NCBI RefSeq assembly: GCF_000306965.1
Contig: NZ_JH976434.1
Location: 1,021,807-1,085,806, forward strand
Source of the DNA: Amphibacillus jilinensis Y1
GTDB lineage: Bacteria; Bacillota; Bacilli; Bacillales; Amphibacillaceae
Reading direction: 5' to 3'
Length of the DNA: 64,000 bases
In this document: in pieces, positions 9,858 through 19,853 of the stretch
How the letters are laid out: every line of letters begins with the position of its first letter
Position numbering within the stretch: the first letter of the stretch is position 1
Position numbers and translations under genes: made by a program
The notes under the pieces: model-generated
The model's database searches: none
Told to the model about the DNA's origin: nothing
What the model saw: the letters and a program-made list of their open reading frames with translations, nothing else

Positions 9858-10958
9858 ATGTACGATTACTTAATAGTTGGGGCTGGATTATTCGGATCTG
9901 TATTTGCACATGAGGCAAGTAAAAGAGGGAAAAACTGCCTTGTTATTGACCAACGCGAACACGTCGGTGGGAATATTTATACAGAAGAAATAGAAGACAT
10001 CCATGTTCACAAATACGGCGCCCATATTTTCCATACAAATAATAAGCACATTTGGGATTACATTAATCAATTTGCTGAATTTAATAGATATACGAATGCT
10101 CCTGTGGCTAACTATAAAGGAGAAATTTATAATCTTCCATTTAACATGAACACATTTAATAAATTGTGGGGGGTGACAACACCAGAACAAGCTAAACAAA
10201 AAATTGATCAACAACGCATAGCAGCTAAAATTGAAAATCCGACAAACTTAGAAGAACAAGCGATCTCTCTCGTCGGCACTGATATCTATGAAAAATTAAT
10301 TAAAGGCTACACTGAAAAACAATGGGGAAGGTCGGCAAAGCAATTGCCCGCTTTTATTATTAAACGGCTCCCTGTTCGATTTACTTATGACAATAATTAT
10401 TTTAATGATCGTTATCAAGGGATTCCAATCGGTGGCTACACGGCTATTATTGAAAAAATGCTTACAGGTGTTGACGTTAAATTAAATGTAGACTTTTTCA
10501 AAGAAAGAGACCAGTTAGAAGCGTTAGCAGATAAAGTTGTGTTTACTGGCATGATCGATCAATATTTTGATTACCAATTTGGCGTGCTCGATTACCGAAG
10601 TCTACAGTTTGAAACACAAGTATTAAGTACAACTGATAACTTCCAAGGTAACGCGGTTGTAAATTATACCGATCGCGAGACCCCTTATACGCGAATCATA
10701 GAACATAAACATTTTGAGTTTGGCAAACAAAAGCATACCGTCATTACTAGGGAGTATCCTGTCGAATGGGCAGATGGCCTCGAACCCTATTACCCGATCA
10801 ACAATGATCAAAACAATGCTATTTACAAACAATATAAAGCGTTGGCTAACAAAAAGCCAACTGTATTATTTGGTGGTAGACTAGCGACTTATAAATACTA
10901 TGATATGCACCAAGTCATTGGAGAAGCATTAGCTACGGTTAACAAAGAATTTGAATAG
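9858..10958 (+). CDS. glf: UDP-galactopyranose mutase
   Basis: A 366-residue flavoenzyme that interconverts UDP-galactopyranose and UDP-galactofuranose for galactofuranose-containing surface glycans. The FAD Rossmann motif GAGLFGSVFAHEA is at residues 7-19, followed by VIDQREHVGGNIYTE and the family motif HKYGAHIFHT near 55. TEKQWGRSAKQLP, YFNDRYQGIPIGGYT and the C-terminal GRLATYKYYDMH are also characteristic. Length matches the family. The start has AAGGAGA eight bases upstream. It stands apart from the neighbouring operon by strand, but the GT2/GtrA pair 9 kb away could belong to the same glycan pathway; that link is inference. Confidence 0.95.
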   Translation: MYDYLIVGAGLFGSVFAHEASKRGKNCLVIDQREHVGGNIYTEEIEDIHVHKYGAHIFHTNNKHIWDYINQFAEFNRYTNAPVANYKGEIYNLPFNMNTFNKLWGVTTPEQAKQKIDQQRIAAKIENPTNLEEQAISLVGTDIYEKLIKGYTEKQWGRSAKQLPAFIIKRLPVRFTYDNNYFNDRYQGIPIGGYTAIIEKMLTGVDVKLNVDFFKERDQLEALADKVVFTGMIDQYFDYQFGVLDYRSLQFETQVLSTTDNFQGNAVVNYTDRETPYTRIIEHKHFEFGKQKHTVITREYPVEWADGLEPYYPINNDQNNAIYKQYKALANKKPTVLFGGRLATYKYYDMHQVIGEALATVNKEFE

Positions 10959-10998
10959 TACACGATTAAAACAGCTTTAGAAGGAGGTTTAATTATAA

Positions 10999-11220
10999 AT
11001 GGAGAATAAAAGGAAATTCAGTTTAAGTATGCTCATTATTGCTATATTGTCTTTGTTTTCACCGTCAATCGTATCTTCGATGCTTAGCTTCAAGCAGGGC
11101 GTTATAGTTTTGGATGCATCTTATTATTTTACTTGGTCAATTCATGTTATTAGTATGAATATATCCTTAGTTTTTTTGGCTTTTTTATCTTACGTAATAT
11201 TTATAAAGGCAAATAAGTAA
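10999..11220 (+). CDS. Small two-span membrane protein, unknown
   Basis: A 73-residue hydrophobic protein with two predicted membrane spans (about 8-30 and 45-68) and a short basic C terminus (FIKANK). AGAAGGAGG precedes the ATG, though at a longer than usual distance of about 13 bases. It follows glf by 40 bases on the same strand and is probably co-transcribed. No family is recognised; it could be a polytopic accessory protein of glycan synthesis or unrelated. Confidence 0.5.
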   Translation: MENKRKFSLSMLIIAILSLFSPSIVSSMLSFKQGVIVLDASYYFTWSIHVISMNISLVFLAFLSYVIFIKANK

Positions 11221-11346
11221 TATAAACTACTTGCACAATTGCGATTTTTATTAAAAATGTTAATGATAGTATTATCAATAACGGTCAAACGAGGAGCGAG
11301 CGTTTAGCTCACCCCAACTTTTTTTGACTTAGAAACATGATTAAAT

Positions 11347-11384
11347 GAGTAGCACAAGACTATGACTCAGCATTTGTGCTACTC
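11347..11384. terminator. Terminator hairpin after glf and the small membrane gene
   Basis: A perfect 11-bp stem, GAGTAGCACAA paired with TTGTGCTACTC, has a 16-base loop and is followed by TTTC. It lies between the converging glf unit and the P450 remnant, so it can act as a terminator for the plus strand. The T run is short, so efficiency is uncertain. Confidence 0.5.
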
Positions 11385-11470
11385 TTTCGTATACATACCA
11401 CAGATCCTTATAACGATTAATTGGCTTTACCCTTGCTAATTGCATCTTACACCCTAACAGCACAAGGATG

Positions 11471-11960
<490 letters not shown>

Positions 11961-12077
11961 TTAATAGTTACAAATCAAACCTTTAGTAGCTAACCGTTAC
12001 TTATCACACTGAAACTTAACTTTCTGCCACAACGTTATTATTAATTCTTTAAAATGCGTTCACCTAATGCTCAACAT

Positions 12078-12222
12078 TTAACATGTTTTTTGTTTAATTA
12101 TCTTCCCAATCGAATAATTTTGTGCTAATTTATTGTAAGAAGTTTCTGTATATTCCGCTTTTTTATCAATCACGCTCCCTATACGATCAGCACCTTGATT
12201 TAGTACTCGCCATAAAACAAAA
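12078..12222 (-). pseudogene. Possible C-terminal gene remnant, unidentified
   Basis: On the minus strand a stretch of about 44 codons stays open and ends in a stop at 12078. It reads VLNQGADRIGSVIDKK and then SYNKLAQNYSIGKIIKQ, a composition typical of a real protein. It has no plausible start codon or ribosome binding site and its upstream end runs into an interspersed repeat at 12231. I read it as the tail of a gene cut off by the repeat; chance openness cannot be excluded and the family is not recognised. Confidence 0.3.
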
Positions 12223-12230
12223 ACCTTCGA

Positions 12231-12375
12231 TCACTGGGCGTTTTCGTTCTCCTTCCTCTGATTGGTAGCTGAGTCAATCAGGAGATTAGCGTCCATTAGC
12301 TTCCGCCTAAATAATCTACTCTCTTATTTTGAGACAGACGTTTTACGGACGATTATCTGGATAAACGATCTTTTC
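12231..12375 (+). repeat. Interspersed repeat, family 1, copy B
   Basis: About 145 bases that align with the copy at 28297-28441: both begin with CACTGGGCGTTTTCGTTCT or CAGTGGGCGTTTTCGTTCT, contain CTGATTGGT, then GCGTCC(A/G)TTA(A/G)CT(T/C)CCGC, and end in CGATTATCTG followed by GATAAA. The 5' part can form a hairpin. It sits between a decayed gene remnant and the AGCS symporter gene, on the same strand as the symporter and 50 bases before its start. Confidence 0.65.
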
Positions 12376-12424
12376 TAGATGTATGATAATTAAGAAACTT
12401 TTAAAAAACTTTAAGGAGAAGCAC

Positions 12425-13801
12425 ATGAATTACATTGATATTATTGAAAAAATTAACAGTATTTTATTGGGACCCATTATGTTATTTCTTTTGGTGGGAA
12501 CAGGCATCTTTTTTACCTTTCGACTAAAAGCGATACAAATTAGAAAATTCAAACACGCTTGGAATGAAACTTTCACTGGAGTATTTAAGAAAAAAGATAT
12601 TAACGGCTCTAAAGATGGAATATCACCGTTTCAAGCCCTAACAACTGCGGTTGCCGCACAAGTAGGGACAGGCAACTTAGCAGGGGTCGCGACAGCCATT
12701 GTATCCGGGGGACCTGGCGCCATTTTTTGGATGTGGGTTAGTGGTTTTTTTGGTATGGGAACGATCTTTGCCGAGGCAATTCTCGGTCAGCTCCATACAG
12801 AGAAGTTAGATGGTGAAATAACTGGTGGACCCGCTTACTATATTAAAAAGGGATTAGGGAGTAAGTTTCTTGCTGGCTTCTTTGCTGTCTCAATCATCCT
12901 CGGACTTGGTTTGATGGGGAATATGGTGCAATCCAATTCAATTGCTGAGTCAGCTAAGGTTGCCTTTAATATGCCAAACCTTGTGACCGGGATTATTACC
13001 GCACTAATCGTTGGCTTAATCATTATTGGTGGAATTAAACGGATTGCTTCTTTTACTGAAATGATTGTTCCAATCATGGCCGGCTTTTATATCGTTGGTG
13101 CACTAATCATTATTTTTATGCATGCTGACATGATTTTACCTTCATTTCGAATGATTTTCCACGGTGCTTTTAATCCATCAGCAGCCACTGGAGGCATAAT
13201 CGGCGTGTCCGTTAAAGAAAGTATTCGATACGGCGTTGCGCGGGGACTATTCTCTAATGAAGCCGGGATGGGGTCTACCCCACATGCCCATGCTGTGGCT
13301 AAGGTCAACCACCCAGCACAACAAGGTCTTGTCTCGTTTATGGGAGTGATTGTCGATACCGGCGTGGTTTGTACCTTGACAGCGCTCGTTATTTTAACAA
13401 CAGGCTCTTTCTCAACTGGCCTATTTGGTGCACAACTTACACAAGAAGGCTTTACAATCGGATTTGGAAACTTCGGCTCCACGTTTATTGCCATTTGTCT
13501 GTTTTTCTTCTCTTTATCAACGATTATTAGTTGGTATTACTTTGGAGAAGCGAATGTTAAGTTTCTGATGGGTAAAAAAGGGATTACATTCTATCGAGGG
13601 ACCGTGCTCATTTTTATCGTGATTGGTACAACAATTAATGCTAAAATCATTTGGGAGCTTGCTGATACTTTTAACGGTCTGATGGTAATCCCAAACTTAA
13701 TTGCACTTCTGGGCTTAGCCTCACTTGTTATTAAAGTAGCAAATGATTACGAGGATCATTTTATTAAAGATAAACCGTCTAAATATCGACGGAACGAATA
13801 G
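12425..13801 (+). CDS. AGCS-family sodium:alanine (or glycine) symporter
   Basis: A 458-residue integral membrane carrier with about ten to eleven spans. The family signature appears near residue 80 as TAVAAQVGTGNLAGVATAI followed by GGPGAIFWMW. SNEAGMGSTPHAHA near 280 and the C-terminal IISWYYFGEANVKF are also typical of AgcS/AlsT proteins, which import alanine, glycine or glutamine with Na+. The ATG at 12425 is chosen because AAGGAG lies five bases before it; an in-frame ATG 14 codons upstream has no such site. It stands alone on the plus strand. Confidence 0.92.
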   Translation: MNYIDIIEKINSILLGPIMLFLLVGTGIFFTFRLKAIQIRKFKHAWNETFTGVFKKKDINGSKDGISPFQALTTAVAAQVGTGNLAGVATAIVSGGPGAIFWMWVSGFFGMGTIFAEAILGQLHTEKLDGEITGGPAYYIKKGLGSKFLAGFFAVSIILGLGLMGNMVQSNSIAESAKVAFNMPNLVTGIITALIVGLIIIGGIKRIASFTEMIVPIMAGFYIVGALIIIFMHADMILPSFRMIFHGAFNPSAATGGIIGVSVKESIRYGVARGLFSNEAGMGSTPHAHAVAKVNHPAQQGLVSFMGVIVDTGVVCTLTALVILTTGSFSTGLFGAQLTQEGFTIGFGNFGSTFIAICLFFFSLSTIISWYYFGEANVKFLMGKKGITFYRGTVLIFIVIGTTINAKIIWELADTFNGLMVIPNLIALLGLASLVIKVANDYEDHFIKDKPSKYRRNE

Positions 13802-13817
13802 ATCATTAATACCATTA

Positions 13818-14121
13818 AGAGGTCGGGACAAAAGTAAAAGACGTAAGATCAGTTGCGAATGATCCGTTTGTTTTGTGAATGGATTATTCGTCTTTATTAT
13901 ATTAAAACGAATGATACCAAATAGCTGAGGAAATATGCGACACTCTAGCGGGAACAGCACGAGCTGAAGATCCATTCAGTAAAGCGCTTTTGGCTTTACT
14001 GAATTAGCTGAAGCCGTGCCCGCAGAAAGGGAGTATATTTCCTCTGCGGGTATGTGATAAACCTACACATTCTAACACCATTCGTATTTGGAGAGCATAT
14101 TTTTGTTATGTCCCGGCCTCC
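13818..14121. repeat. Structured interspersed repeat with inverted ends
   Basis: A non-coding element of about 304 bases fills the gap between the symporter and the GH2 gene. Its ends are inverted copies: GAGGTCGGGACA at 13819-13830 and TGTCCCGGCCTC at 14109-14120, with A/T-rich flanks. Inside is a nested hairpin, 13924-14045: outer arms GAGGAAATAT and ATATTTCCTC, then AGCGGGAACAGCACGAGCTG against AGCTGAAGCCGTGCCCGC, and a perfect central stem ATTCAGTAAAGC/GCTTTACTGAAT. Sequences with the GCGGGAACAGCACGAGCTGAAG core are, from memory, scattered in Bacillaceae genomes. It may also terminate both converging genes. Confidence 0.65.
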
Positions 14122-14202
14122 TAATTCTCGTTCAATTTATTAAACTTTATGCTATGCGAGATGACAAACTTACCTGTCGTTATATTGTCCGTCCGCGTTC
14201 AT

Positions 14203-16485
14203 TTAATTGTTATCATCATTTAGTGGAATAACATTTAATTCACTATTGATGACGCCAAGTAATTCTTTTGGAATCTTAAAACGCGAACGTTTTGACATAC
14301 TTTCAACCGTCATTAATCCGGTCATTAGACGCATGGTGTCATTTTCCATTACGTCCCCAAAATACTTTTTAAAAACAGCTTTTGCCTTTTGATTTTTATA
14401 TAGATCTTCTATGGTGTCAAAAATCGAATAATAACCCTCTTTTACATTGACTTCTTGTACTTCTTTTAAGTCAAATTTTTCAAACCAGTTCGTTACATTA
14501 CTTTTTTCTTCCGCCTGAATAAAGGTATAGCCTTTATCTTGTTCCTTAACGTGATGAATTCGCATTTCATCTTGATACTGATTCCCATCTTGGTCATAGC
14601 CGTTTACTTGAATGACGTTCTCTCCTAATGTTAAGGCTACATCCTTAACGGTTTCCAAAGGCTTGGTCACCACTCGTTCAACAACCTTGCTTCCGTTAAC
14701 CAGTAACTCCAATCGGGGCAGATTTGATAAGATAACGATGTCATTATTTTTTCTGTGACGATTTACAAACCTACTGCCCGCTAATTTGACAAATGCATCA
14801 TCTGACCAATAAGCTTTACACAAATAAAAAGCATCTTTTTTTGTTTGTCTATCAATGGTCACGAGCCCCTTTTGATTAATGCCCTTCGCTCCACCTTCGT
14901 TTCTGATTTCACTGCCAAAATCAAACATAGCCCATACGTAACCACCAAGAACATAGGGCCGTTCTTCAAAAGTTCGTAAGGCGTTATCTTGAAATAACAA
15001 TTGGTACTCTTCTGTATAATCTTTTACTTCTGGATGATAACTATGGAATTTAGGATTTGTATCAACCCCATATTCTGAAACGAGGACTGGTATATTGGGT
15101 CTATCTTGGTTAAACGCATCGAGTCTTTCACCTAGTCCACCCATCTCACCATAATACCAGCCATAATAAAGGTTATAGCCAACTATATCTGTTAATCCAT
15201 TTAAGTAACTATTGTTATTGACAGAGTGGATATTGGCTTGCGCAATAATCCGGCTTGAATCTAATTTTCGAGCCAAACCAACAAGCTCTTCCACTAACTC
15301 ATAAATTCTTTCATTTTCCACGGCGATGGTTATTTCATTTTGCACGCCCCAACAGTAGATTGAACTGTGATTGTATCCTTGTTTAATCAGCTTTTCAAGT
15401 TGTTCTTTTGCATTTTGATTTTCTGCGTCAGTTGTAGTCGGGACACTAATAAAAGGGATTTCCGCCCAAACCAATAAACCAGCCTCATCACACAGCGTGT
15501 AAAAATAATCATGGTGTTGATAATGAGCCAATCGAACGGAATTTGCACCTACCTCTTTTATTAAAGCAAGGTCCCTTTCCATATGTTCTTTCGTCAAAGC
15601 ATTGCCTACTTCAGAAAAATCTTGATGACGACTAACACCATTTAACTTAACAGGCTCTCCATTTAATAAAATACCTTGATCAGAGGTTACTTTTACTGTT
15701 CTAAATCCAATCGATAGTTGTCTGTTATCGATAAGGTTGCCATCGGTATATAAGCTTACGTGTAATTGATAGAGGTAAGGATCTTTTACCCCCTGCCAAA
15801 GATGAGGACTTTCAATCTGTTCAGTAAATTCGAAACGTAATGCATCTTTACACTGATCGAGTTTCTCGCTTTTCAAAACACAATTATTCTCACGATCAAA
15901 CAACTCAATTGCAACGACTACGTCATCAGCGGTGTTTCTCTCATTGATCATCGTTCCTGTTATTGATAGTTCAAAAGCATCCTGATTTAAAGCTTGCTGA
16001 GTAACATAGATACCGTCTCTTCCATTATCCATTAAATCAAAGTGAATATGGTCTACTTCAATTAATTTAACATCTCTATATAACCCGCCATAAAATGAGA
16101 AATCGGCCATTAAAGGATACACGTCATCATGTCTGGCATTATCAACAAAAATAGTAATTGTATTTTCACCATTAACCAAATACGGCGTTAAATGCACTCT
16201 AAACATAGAAAACCCACAACGATTGAGACATACATAGTGATCGTTCACATAAACCTCGGCAACTAAACTTGCTGCACCTACCTCAAGAAAATAGTAATTA
16301 GAAATATGATCTAAGGTTATTTTCCTTTGATAACGAAACTTTCCTTTAAACATGCCATGACCACTCTGACCATCTTTAGCATTAAAGCAGTGCGGTAGAT
16401 CCACACGTGTTTCCTTATGATCAGCTGAATTTTCATTTACTTTAGTAAATAACCAATTTTGATTTAGTTCTTTAATATTTATCAT
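14203..16485 (-). CDS. GH2 beta-glucuronidase or beta-galactosidase
   Basis: A 760-residue cytoplasmic GH2 enzyme with jelly-roll, immunoglobulin-like and barrel domains in order. VRLAHYQHHDYFYTLCDEAG near 315 is the family motif, the acid/base Glu is in WGVQNEIT near 380 and the nucleophile Glu in VLVSEYGVD near 465. GINQKGLVT carries an N-x-K arrangement as in beta-glucuronidases, though some beta-galactosidases share it. A C-terminal region of about 150 residues is unassigned. Position last in the glucuronate operon favours beta-glucuronidase acting on an imported glucuronide. GAGGGGG precedes the ATG. A family 1 repeat separates it from the PTS genes upstream. Confidence 0.85.
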   Translation of the reverse strand: MINIKELNQNWLFTKVNENSADHKETRVDLPHCFNAKDGQSGHGMFKGKFRYQRKITLDHISNYYFLEVGAASLVAEVYVNDHYVCLNRCGFSMFRVHLTPYLVNGENTITIFVDNARHDDVYPLMADFSFYGGLYRDVKLIEVDHIHFDLMDNGRDGIYVTQQALNQDAFELSITGTMINERNTADDVVVAIELFDRENNCVLKSEKLDQCKDALRFEFTEQIESPHLWQGVKDPYLYQLHVSLYTDGNLIDNRQLSIGFRTVKVTSDQGILLNGEPVKLNGVSRHQDFSEVGNALTKEHMERDLALIKEVGANSVRLAHYQHHDYFYTLCDEAGLLVWAEIPFISVPTTTDAENQNAKEQLEKLIKQGYNHSSIYCWGVQNEITIAVENERIYELVEELVGLARKLDSSRIIAQANIHSVNNNSYLNGLTDIVGYNLYYGWYYGEMGGLGERLDAFNQDRPNIPVLVSEYGVDTNPKFHSYHPEVKDYTEEYQLLFQDNALRTFEERPYVLGGYVWAMFDFGSEIRNEGGAKGINQKGLVTIDRQTKKDAFYLCKAYWSDDAFVKLAGSRFVNRHRKNNDIVILSNLPRLELLVNGSKVVERVVTKPLETVKDVALTLGENVIQVNGYDQDGNQYQDEMRIHHVKEQDKGYTFIQAEEKSNVTNWFEKFDLKEVQEVNVKEGYYSIFDTIEDLYKNQKAKAVFKKYFGDVMENDTMRLMTGLMTVESMSKRSRFKIPKELLGVINSELNVIPLNDDNN

Positions 16486-16508
16486 ACAATCCCCCTCTAC
16501 TAAATCAT

Positions 16509-16576
16509 CTATGGACGCTAATCTCTTGGTTCAATCAACGAACAATCAGTGGGCGAAGAACGAAAACGCCCACTAA
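16509..16576 (-). repeat. Interspersed repeat, family 1, copy C (partial)
   Basis: Read on the minus strand this is the 5' half of the repeat also seen at 12231 and 28297: AGTGGGCGTTTTCGTTCTT then CGCCCACTGATTG, followed by GAGATTAGCGTCCAT. AGTGGGCG and CGCCCACT pair perfectly across an 11-base loop. It lies just upstream of the GH2 gene in the same orientation, in the PTS-GH2 gap, and could act as a processing or attenuation hairpin; that role is inference. The remaining gap to 16749 shows no supported gene. Confidence 0.6.
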
Positions 16577-16749
16577 TTGAAGGTTTCATTTTATACTTTT
16601 TGTGATTTTATGTCGTGACTTACTTAAATTGATTTATTAGCGACGTAATAACGAAACGGTAGCTTTTATCACAGTTTAATTACCAAATGAAATCATCTAA
16701 CGTCTTTTGGTCATGACGCGCTTCTTTTAACATCACCGTCTTATTGTGA

Positions 16750-18027
16750 CTAGACCGTTTCTGCTGCCACTTCTTCATCTTGCTCTTTTTTAAATGCAGC
16801 CCGGTCTGCTTTTTTAAAGAATGGATACCATACTAAGACTTGCAAAGCAACTAACGCTACTTGTAAAGCTGCAATTCGCCAACTTCCCCCTACAAAACCT
16901 CCGATAACAATCGGCATGCCAGTTATTGGTGCGATTCCATTAACCCTTGGTATCAATTCTATAAAGGTTAGAAAATAAGCAACGGATATACTAATGGCAT
17001 TCATAAAAATGAAAGGGATTGCAAATTTAAAATTAAATACTAAAGGAACACCAAATACTAAAGGTTCCGAAATACCGAAAAGAGCTGGAATCGTTGTCAA
17101 TTTCCCTAAAGCTTTATATTGCTTGCTCTTTGCCACAAATAACATTAACAGGGTCAGACCAATAGCACTAGCTGACATTGTATACGTACTAATAAATGCA
17201 CGGCCAACAATATTTGGTAATGGATCACCTGCAGCATATGCTGACAGTTGGGCAGCATCCATTGCCGTGAAAATTGGTAATACTACTGAATAAACAACCA
17301 AGGTCCCGTGAATTCCGAAAAACCATAATAATTGTGCAATTGTCCACAAAATAATAACAGAGAATACGTTCGCTCCTAGTCCTTCAAGCGGAATCTGCAG
17401 AAATGTATAGATTAAATCGTGAAGCGAACCTAATGGTGTTGCTTCAAAGGCAACCGATACGACAGCAAAAAACATAACAGCGATAATACCAGGTATTAAA
17501 CCACTAAAGCTATTGGAAACCACTGGGGGAACACTAGATGGCATCTTAATAGTTATTCCTTTTTGTTTTATTACGACATATATTTTGGTTGCCACCAATG
17601 CAACAATAATCCCCGTAAAGATACCAAAACCGCCTAGCCAGTGCATAGGAATAGCTATCCCCTCTGCGTCTGTTACTGGTGTGACAATAAAGAAACTCAT
17701 TAAGGTTATTAGACTTGCAGTAACCCCATCCTCACCCAATTGCTTGGCGTAATTACTCGCAATCGCGACTGCAAAAATAACAGCTAAGAAATCAGTAGAA
17801 AACATAATAACAACTTCTAATACAGAGCGGATACCACTCGTATCAATGAAACTTTGCCAAAACTCTAATGGCAAATTAATAAATAGAGCCGCAAACGCAC
17901 CAACCAACGTAATTGGCAAGGCACCCATCATCCCGTTTGTTATCCCATTTACAATTTTACTTTTTTGAATTTTATTAACTTTCTTTGATAGCTTCTTCGA
18001 AAACTCTTGTGAATTAAACTTCCCCAT
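16750..18027 (-). CDS. PTS lactose/cellobiose-family EIIC permease
   Basis: A 425-residue membrane permease of the Lac family (PF02378 type) with about ten spans. It begins with the basic helix SKKLSKKVNKIQKSKIVNGI and has the substrate-site segment FGISEPLVFGVPLVFN near 330. It takes up a disaccharide or glycoside while the partner EIIB phosphorylates it. The EIIB and EIIA genes are upstream on the same strand (88 and 472 bases away from the start, in that order). GAGGAGGG precedes the ATG. In this operon the substrate is presumably glucuronic-acid-containing; this is inferred from neighbours only. Confidence 0.92.
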   Translation of the reverse strand: MGKFNSQEFSKKLSKKVNKIQKSKIVNGITNGMMGALPITLVGAFAALFINLPLEFWQSFIDTSGIRSVLEVVIMFSTDFLAVIFAVAIASNYAKQLGEDGVTASLITLMSFFIVTPVTDAEGIAIPMHWLGGFGIFTGIIVALVATKIYVVIKQKGITIKMPSSVPPVVSNSFSGLIPGIIAVMFFAVVSVAFEATPLGSLHDLIYTFLQIPLEGLGANVFSVIILWTIAQLLWFFGIHGTLVVYSVVLPIFTAMDAAQLSAYAAGDPLPNIVGRAFISTYTMSASAIGLTLLMLFVAKSKQYKALGKLTTIPALFGISEPLVFGVPLVFNFKFAIPFIFMNAISISVAYFLTFIELIPRVNGIAPITGMPIVIGGFVGGSWRIAALQVALVALQVLVWYPFFKKADRAAFKKEQDEEVAAETV

Positions 18028-18114
18028 TATAACCCTCCTCCAATTAGTTATTCCTTATAATGTTTATCCCGCTCAAGCTTCTAAACACGATTAAGCTTGA
18101 ATGAGGACAGTCCC

Positions 18115-18420
18115 TTAATCCAATAGTGCAATTGCTTCACGCAAAACCTTGTCTCCATTCATCATGCCGTAATCAGCCATATTAATTACATTAACTTTCA
18201 TTCCTTGCGGTTCGTATTTTTCCCTTAGTTCATCTTCAAGGTAAGAAATTTGTGGCCCAAGCAACAAAACATCCGTTTTTTCTGTATACGCTTCAAATTG
18301 AGCTTCTGACATCGCAATAATTTCTGCATCAAGATCTTGTTTTTTTGCACTTTCTTTCATCTTCGCCATTAACATAGATGTCGACATCCCTGCTGCACAA
18401 ACTAATGTAATATGAATCAT
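18115..18420 (-). CDS. PTS lactose/cellobiose-family EIIB
   Basis: A 101-residue cytoplasmic phosphocarrier of the Lac-type IIB fold. The phosphorylated Cys is in the loop LVCAAGMSTSM at residues 6-16, and LLGPQISY near 55 matches the family. It passes phosphate from EIIA to the incoming sugar held by EIIC. AAAGGGTG lies seven bases before the ATG. It lies between the EIIA and EIIC genes of the same operon. Confidence 0.93.
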   Translation of the reverse strand: MIHITLVCAAGMSTSMLMAKMKESAKKQDLDAEIIAMSEAQFEAYTEKTDVLLLGPQISYLEDELREKYEPQGMKVNVINMADYGMMNGDKVLREAIALLD

Positions 18421-18498
18421 CTAATCACCCTTTTTTATTTATTAGCTATTTTAATAACGCTCTAAACCATACACGTGCAAACAAACATGCTTTTACAT

Positions 18499-18810
18499 TT
18501 AGATTGCTTCTAATTTTTCACTTAGTTTAATCACATGTTTGGCTAGATCCCTTACTGTTATAGCATTCATAAGATGATCTTGCGCATGAACCATTAAGAG
18601 CGATAGTTCTGTTTGCTCACCTCGTGATTCTGCCTGAATTAAGTTAGTCTGGATTTTATGAGCTTTACTCAACTCTTCATCGGCTTCTGAAACCAATTGA
18701 TTTGACTGTTCTAATTCATTTTCTTCTGCCTTCTTTAAAGCTTTCATCGTTAGGCTCTTAGCATTTCCAGCATGCATGATAATGCCCATAATCAATTCTT
18801 GATTGACCAT
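18499..18810 (-). CDS. PTS lactose/cellobiose-family EIIA
   Basis: A 103-residue all-helical Lac-type IIA. The active-site His is in LLMVHAQDHLMNA near residue 75, and the N-terminal IMGIIMHAGNAKS is typical. It accepts phosphate from HPr and hands it to the EIIB encoded 78 bases downstream. AAGGGGGG precedes the ATG. It is the first gene after a 188-base gap that holds an operator-like box, so it may start its own transcript as well as being read from uxuB. Confidence 0.93.
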   Translation of the reverse strand: MVNQELIMGIIMHAGNAKSLTMKALKKAEENELEQSNQLVSEADEELSKAHKIQTNLIQAESRGEQTELSLLMVHAQDHLMNAITVRDLAKHVIKLSEKLEAI

Positions 18811-18854
18811 ACGTGATGCCCCCCTTATTTTCGAATGCGCTTTCTTAACTGCGC

Positions 18855-18868
18855 GTATACTTGTAAAC
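18855..18868. promoter_or_regulatory. GntR-type operator candidate before the PTS genes
   Basis: GTATACTTGTAAAC shares TATACTTGTA with the box at 24051-24065 before kdgA. The shared core is a near palindrome, TATAC-TT-GTATA. Having the same box before two transcription starts of one pathway points to one regulator, most simply the GntR protein encoded at 24408. A cre-like GAATGCGCTTTC lies next to it at 18833-18844. Confidence 0.5.
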
Positions 18869-18998
18869 TTTTGTTTCAGGTTTCTCTTATCAATAAATTT
18901 TGTGCTTGAATGAATGGTTATTAATTTAACGATAGATTTGCAAACATAACGTAAATCATTTTCTTAATAATAGGACTAACCGTCACATCATGCGCACT

Positions 18999-19853
18999 CT
19001 AAACACCCGAGTAGCTAGAAAAACCACCATCCACCGGAACGACCACACCAGTCACAAAACTTGATAACCGGGCGTCAGCAAGGAATAGTACCGCTCCCAC
19101 TAATTCTTCAGGCTCTCCAAAACGCCCCATAGGTGTAGCGTTTAAAATCTTCTCCGCACGTAACGTGTAATCCCCTTCTTCATTTTTTAATAACTTCTCA
19201 TTCTGTGTAGTAATTAAAAACCCCGGGGCAATAGCATTTACCCGCACCCCCACTTTAGACATATAAGTAGCCAACCACTGTGTAAAGTTACTAATAGCTG
19301 CTTTAGCACCACTGTATGCCGGAATCTTCGTTAATGGCGTAAAAGCATTCATTGATGAAACGTTAATGATCGTTGCACCTTCTCGCTTGGCCATACTTTC
19401 ACCGAAAACCTGTGCAGGTAGTATGGTCCCCATCACATTCAAATCCATGACAAAACCGATACCTTTTGGATCTAAATCAAAAAACGTCTTTACATCTGGG
19501 TCTTGCTTATTTGCATCGACACTGTAGAATTCATCATCAGTTGTACCGTTTGGATGATTTCCTCCAGCCCCATTTATGAGAATATCTATCTCACCTAACT
19601 CGCTTTCAATAATCGCTTTTGCTTCCTTCAAGTTATCGATGTCTAAAACATTTGAAGCAACGCCTAATGCCGTGCCTCCTTCCTCAATAACTTCATCCGC
19701 AATTTTCTGAGCAGATGCTTCTGATAAATCAACTACGGCTATTTTCGCCCCTACTTTTGCTAAAGCTTTGCAAAAATAACTACCTAATACACCTCCACCT
19801 CCTGTTACAACAGCAACCTTTCCTGTTAGATCAAAACCATAGTTATTCAGCAT
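18999..19853 (-). CDS. uxuB: SDR-type fructuronate reductase (D-mannonate oxidoreductase)
   Basis: A 284-residue short-chain dehydrogenase. The NAD(P) motif is [13 protein letters not shown] near residue 12, NGAGG near 92, the catalytic Ser in [11 protein letters not shown] near 160 and YSGAKAA near 175. In Bacillaceae an SDR of this type (YjmF-like) replaces the mannitol-dehydrogenase-type UxuB; it interconverts D-fructuronate and D-mannonate. The ATG at 19853 with AAAGGAGGG upstream is the start and overlaps the end of uxuA by 11 bases. Placement with uxuA and uxaC supports the role over other SDR substrates. Confidence 0.88.
   Translation of the reverse strand: MLNNYGFDLTGKVAVVTGGGGVLGSYFCKALAKVGAKIAVVDLSEASAQKIADEVIEEGGTALGVASNVLDIDNLKEAKAIIESELGEIDILINGAGGNHPNGTTDDEFYSVDANKQDPDVKTFFDLDPKGIGFVMDLNVMGTILPAQVFGESMAKREGATIINVSSMNAFTPLTKIPAYSGAKAAISNFTQWLATYMSKVGVRVNAIAPGFLITTQNEKLLKNEEGDYTLRAEKILNATPMGRFGEPEELVGAVLFLADARLSSFVTGVVVPVDGGFSSYSGV

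Noticed and set aside
13819-14120. Insertion sequence
   Set aside because: The inverted ends are present but no transposase frame or remnant is inside; it is better described as a non-coding repeat.
16680-16749. Short open stretch ending in a stop after the EIIC gene (minus strand, about 20 codons)
   Set aside because: Too short, no ribosome binding site and no recognisable similarity; chance cannot be excluded.
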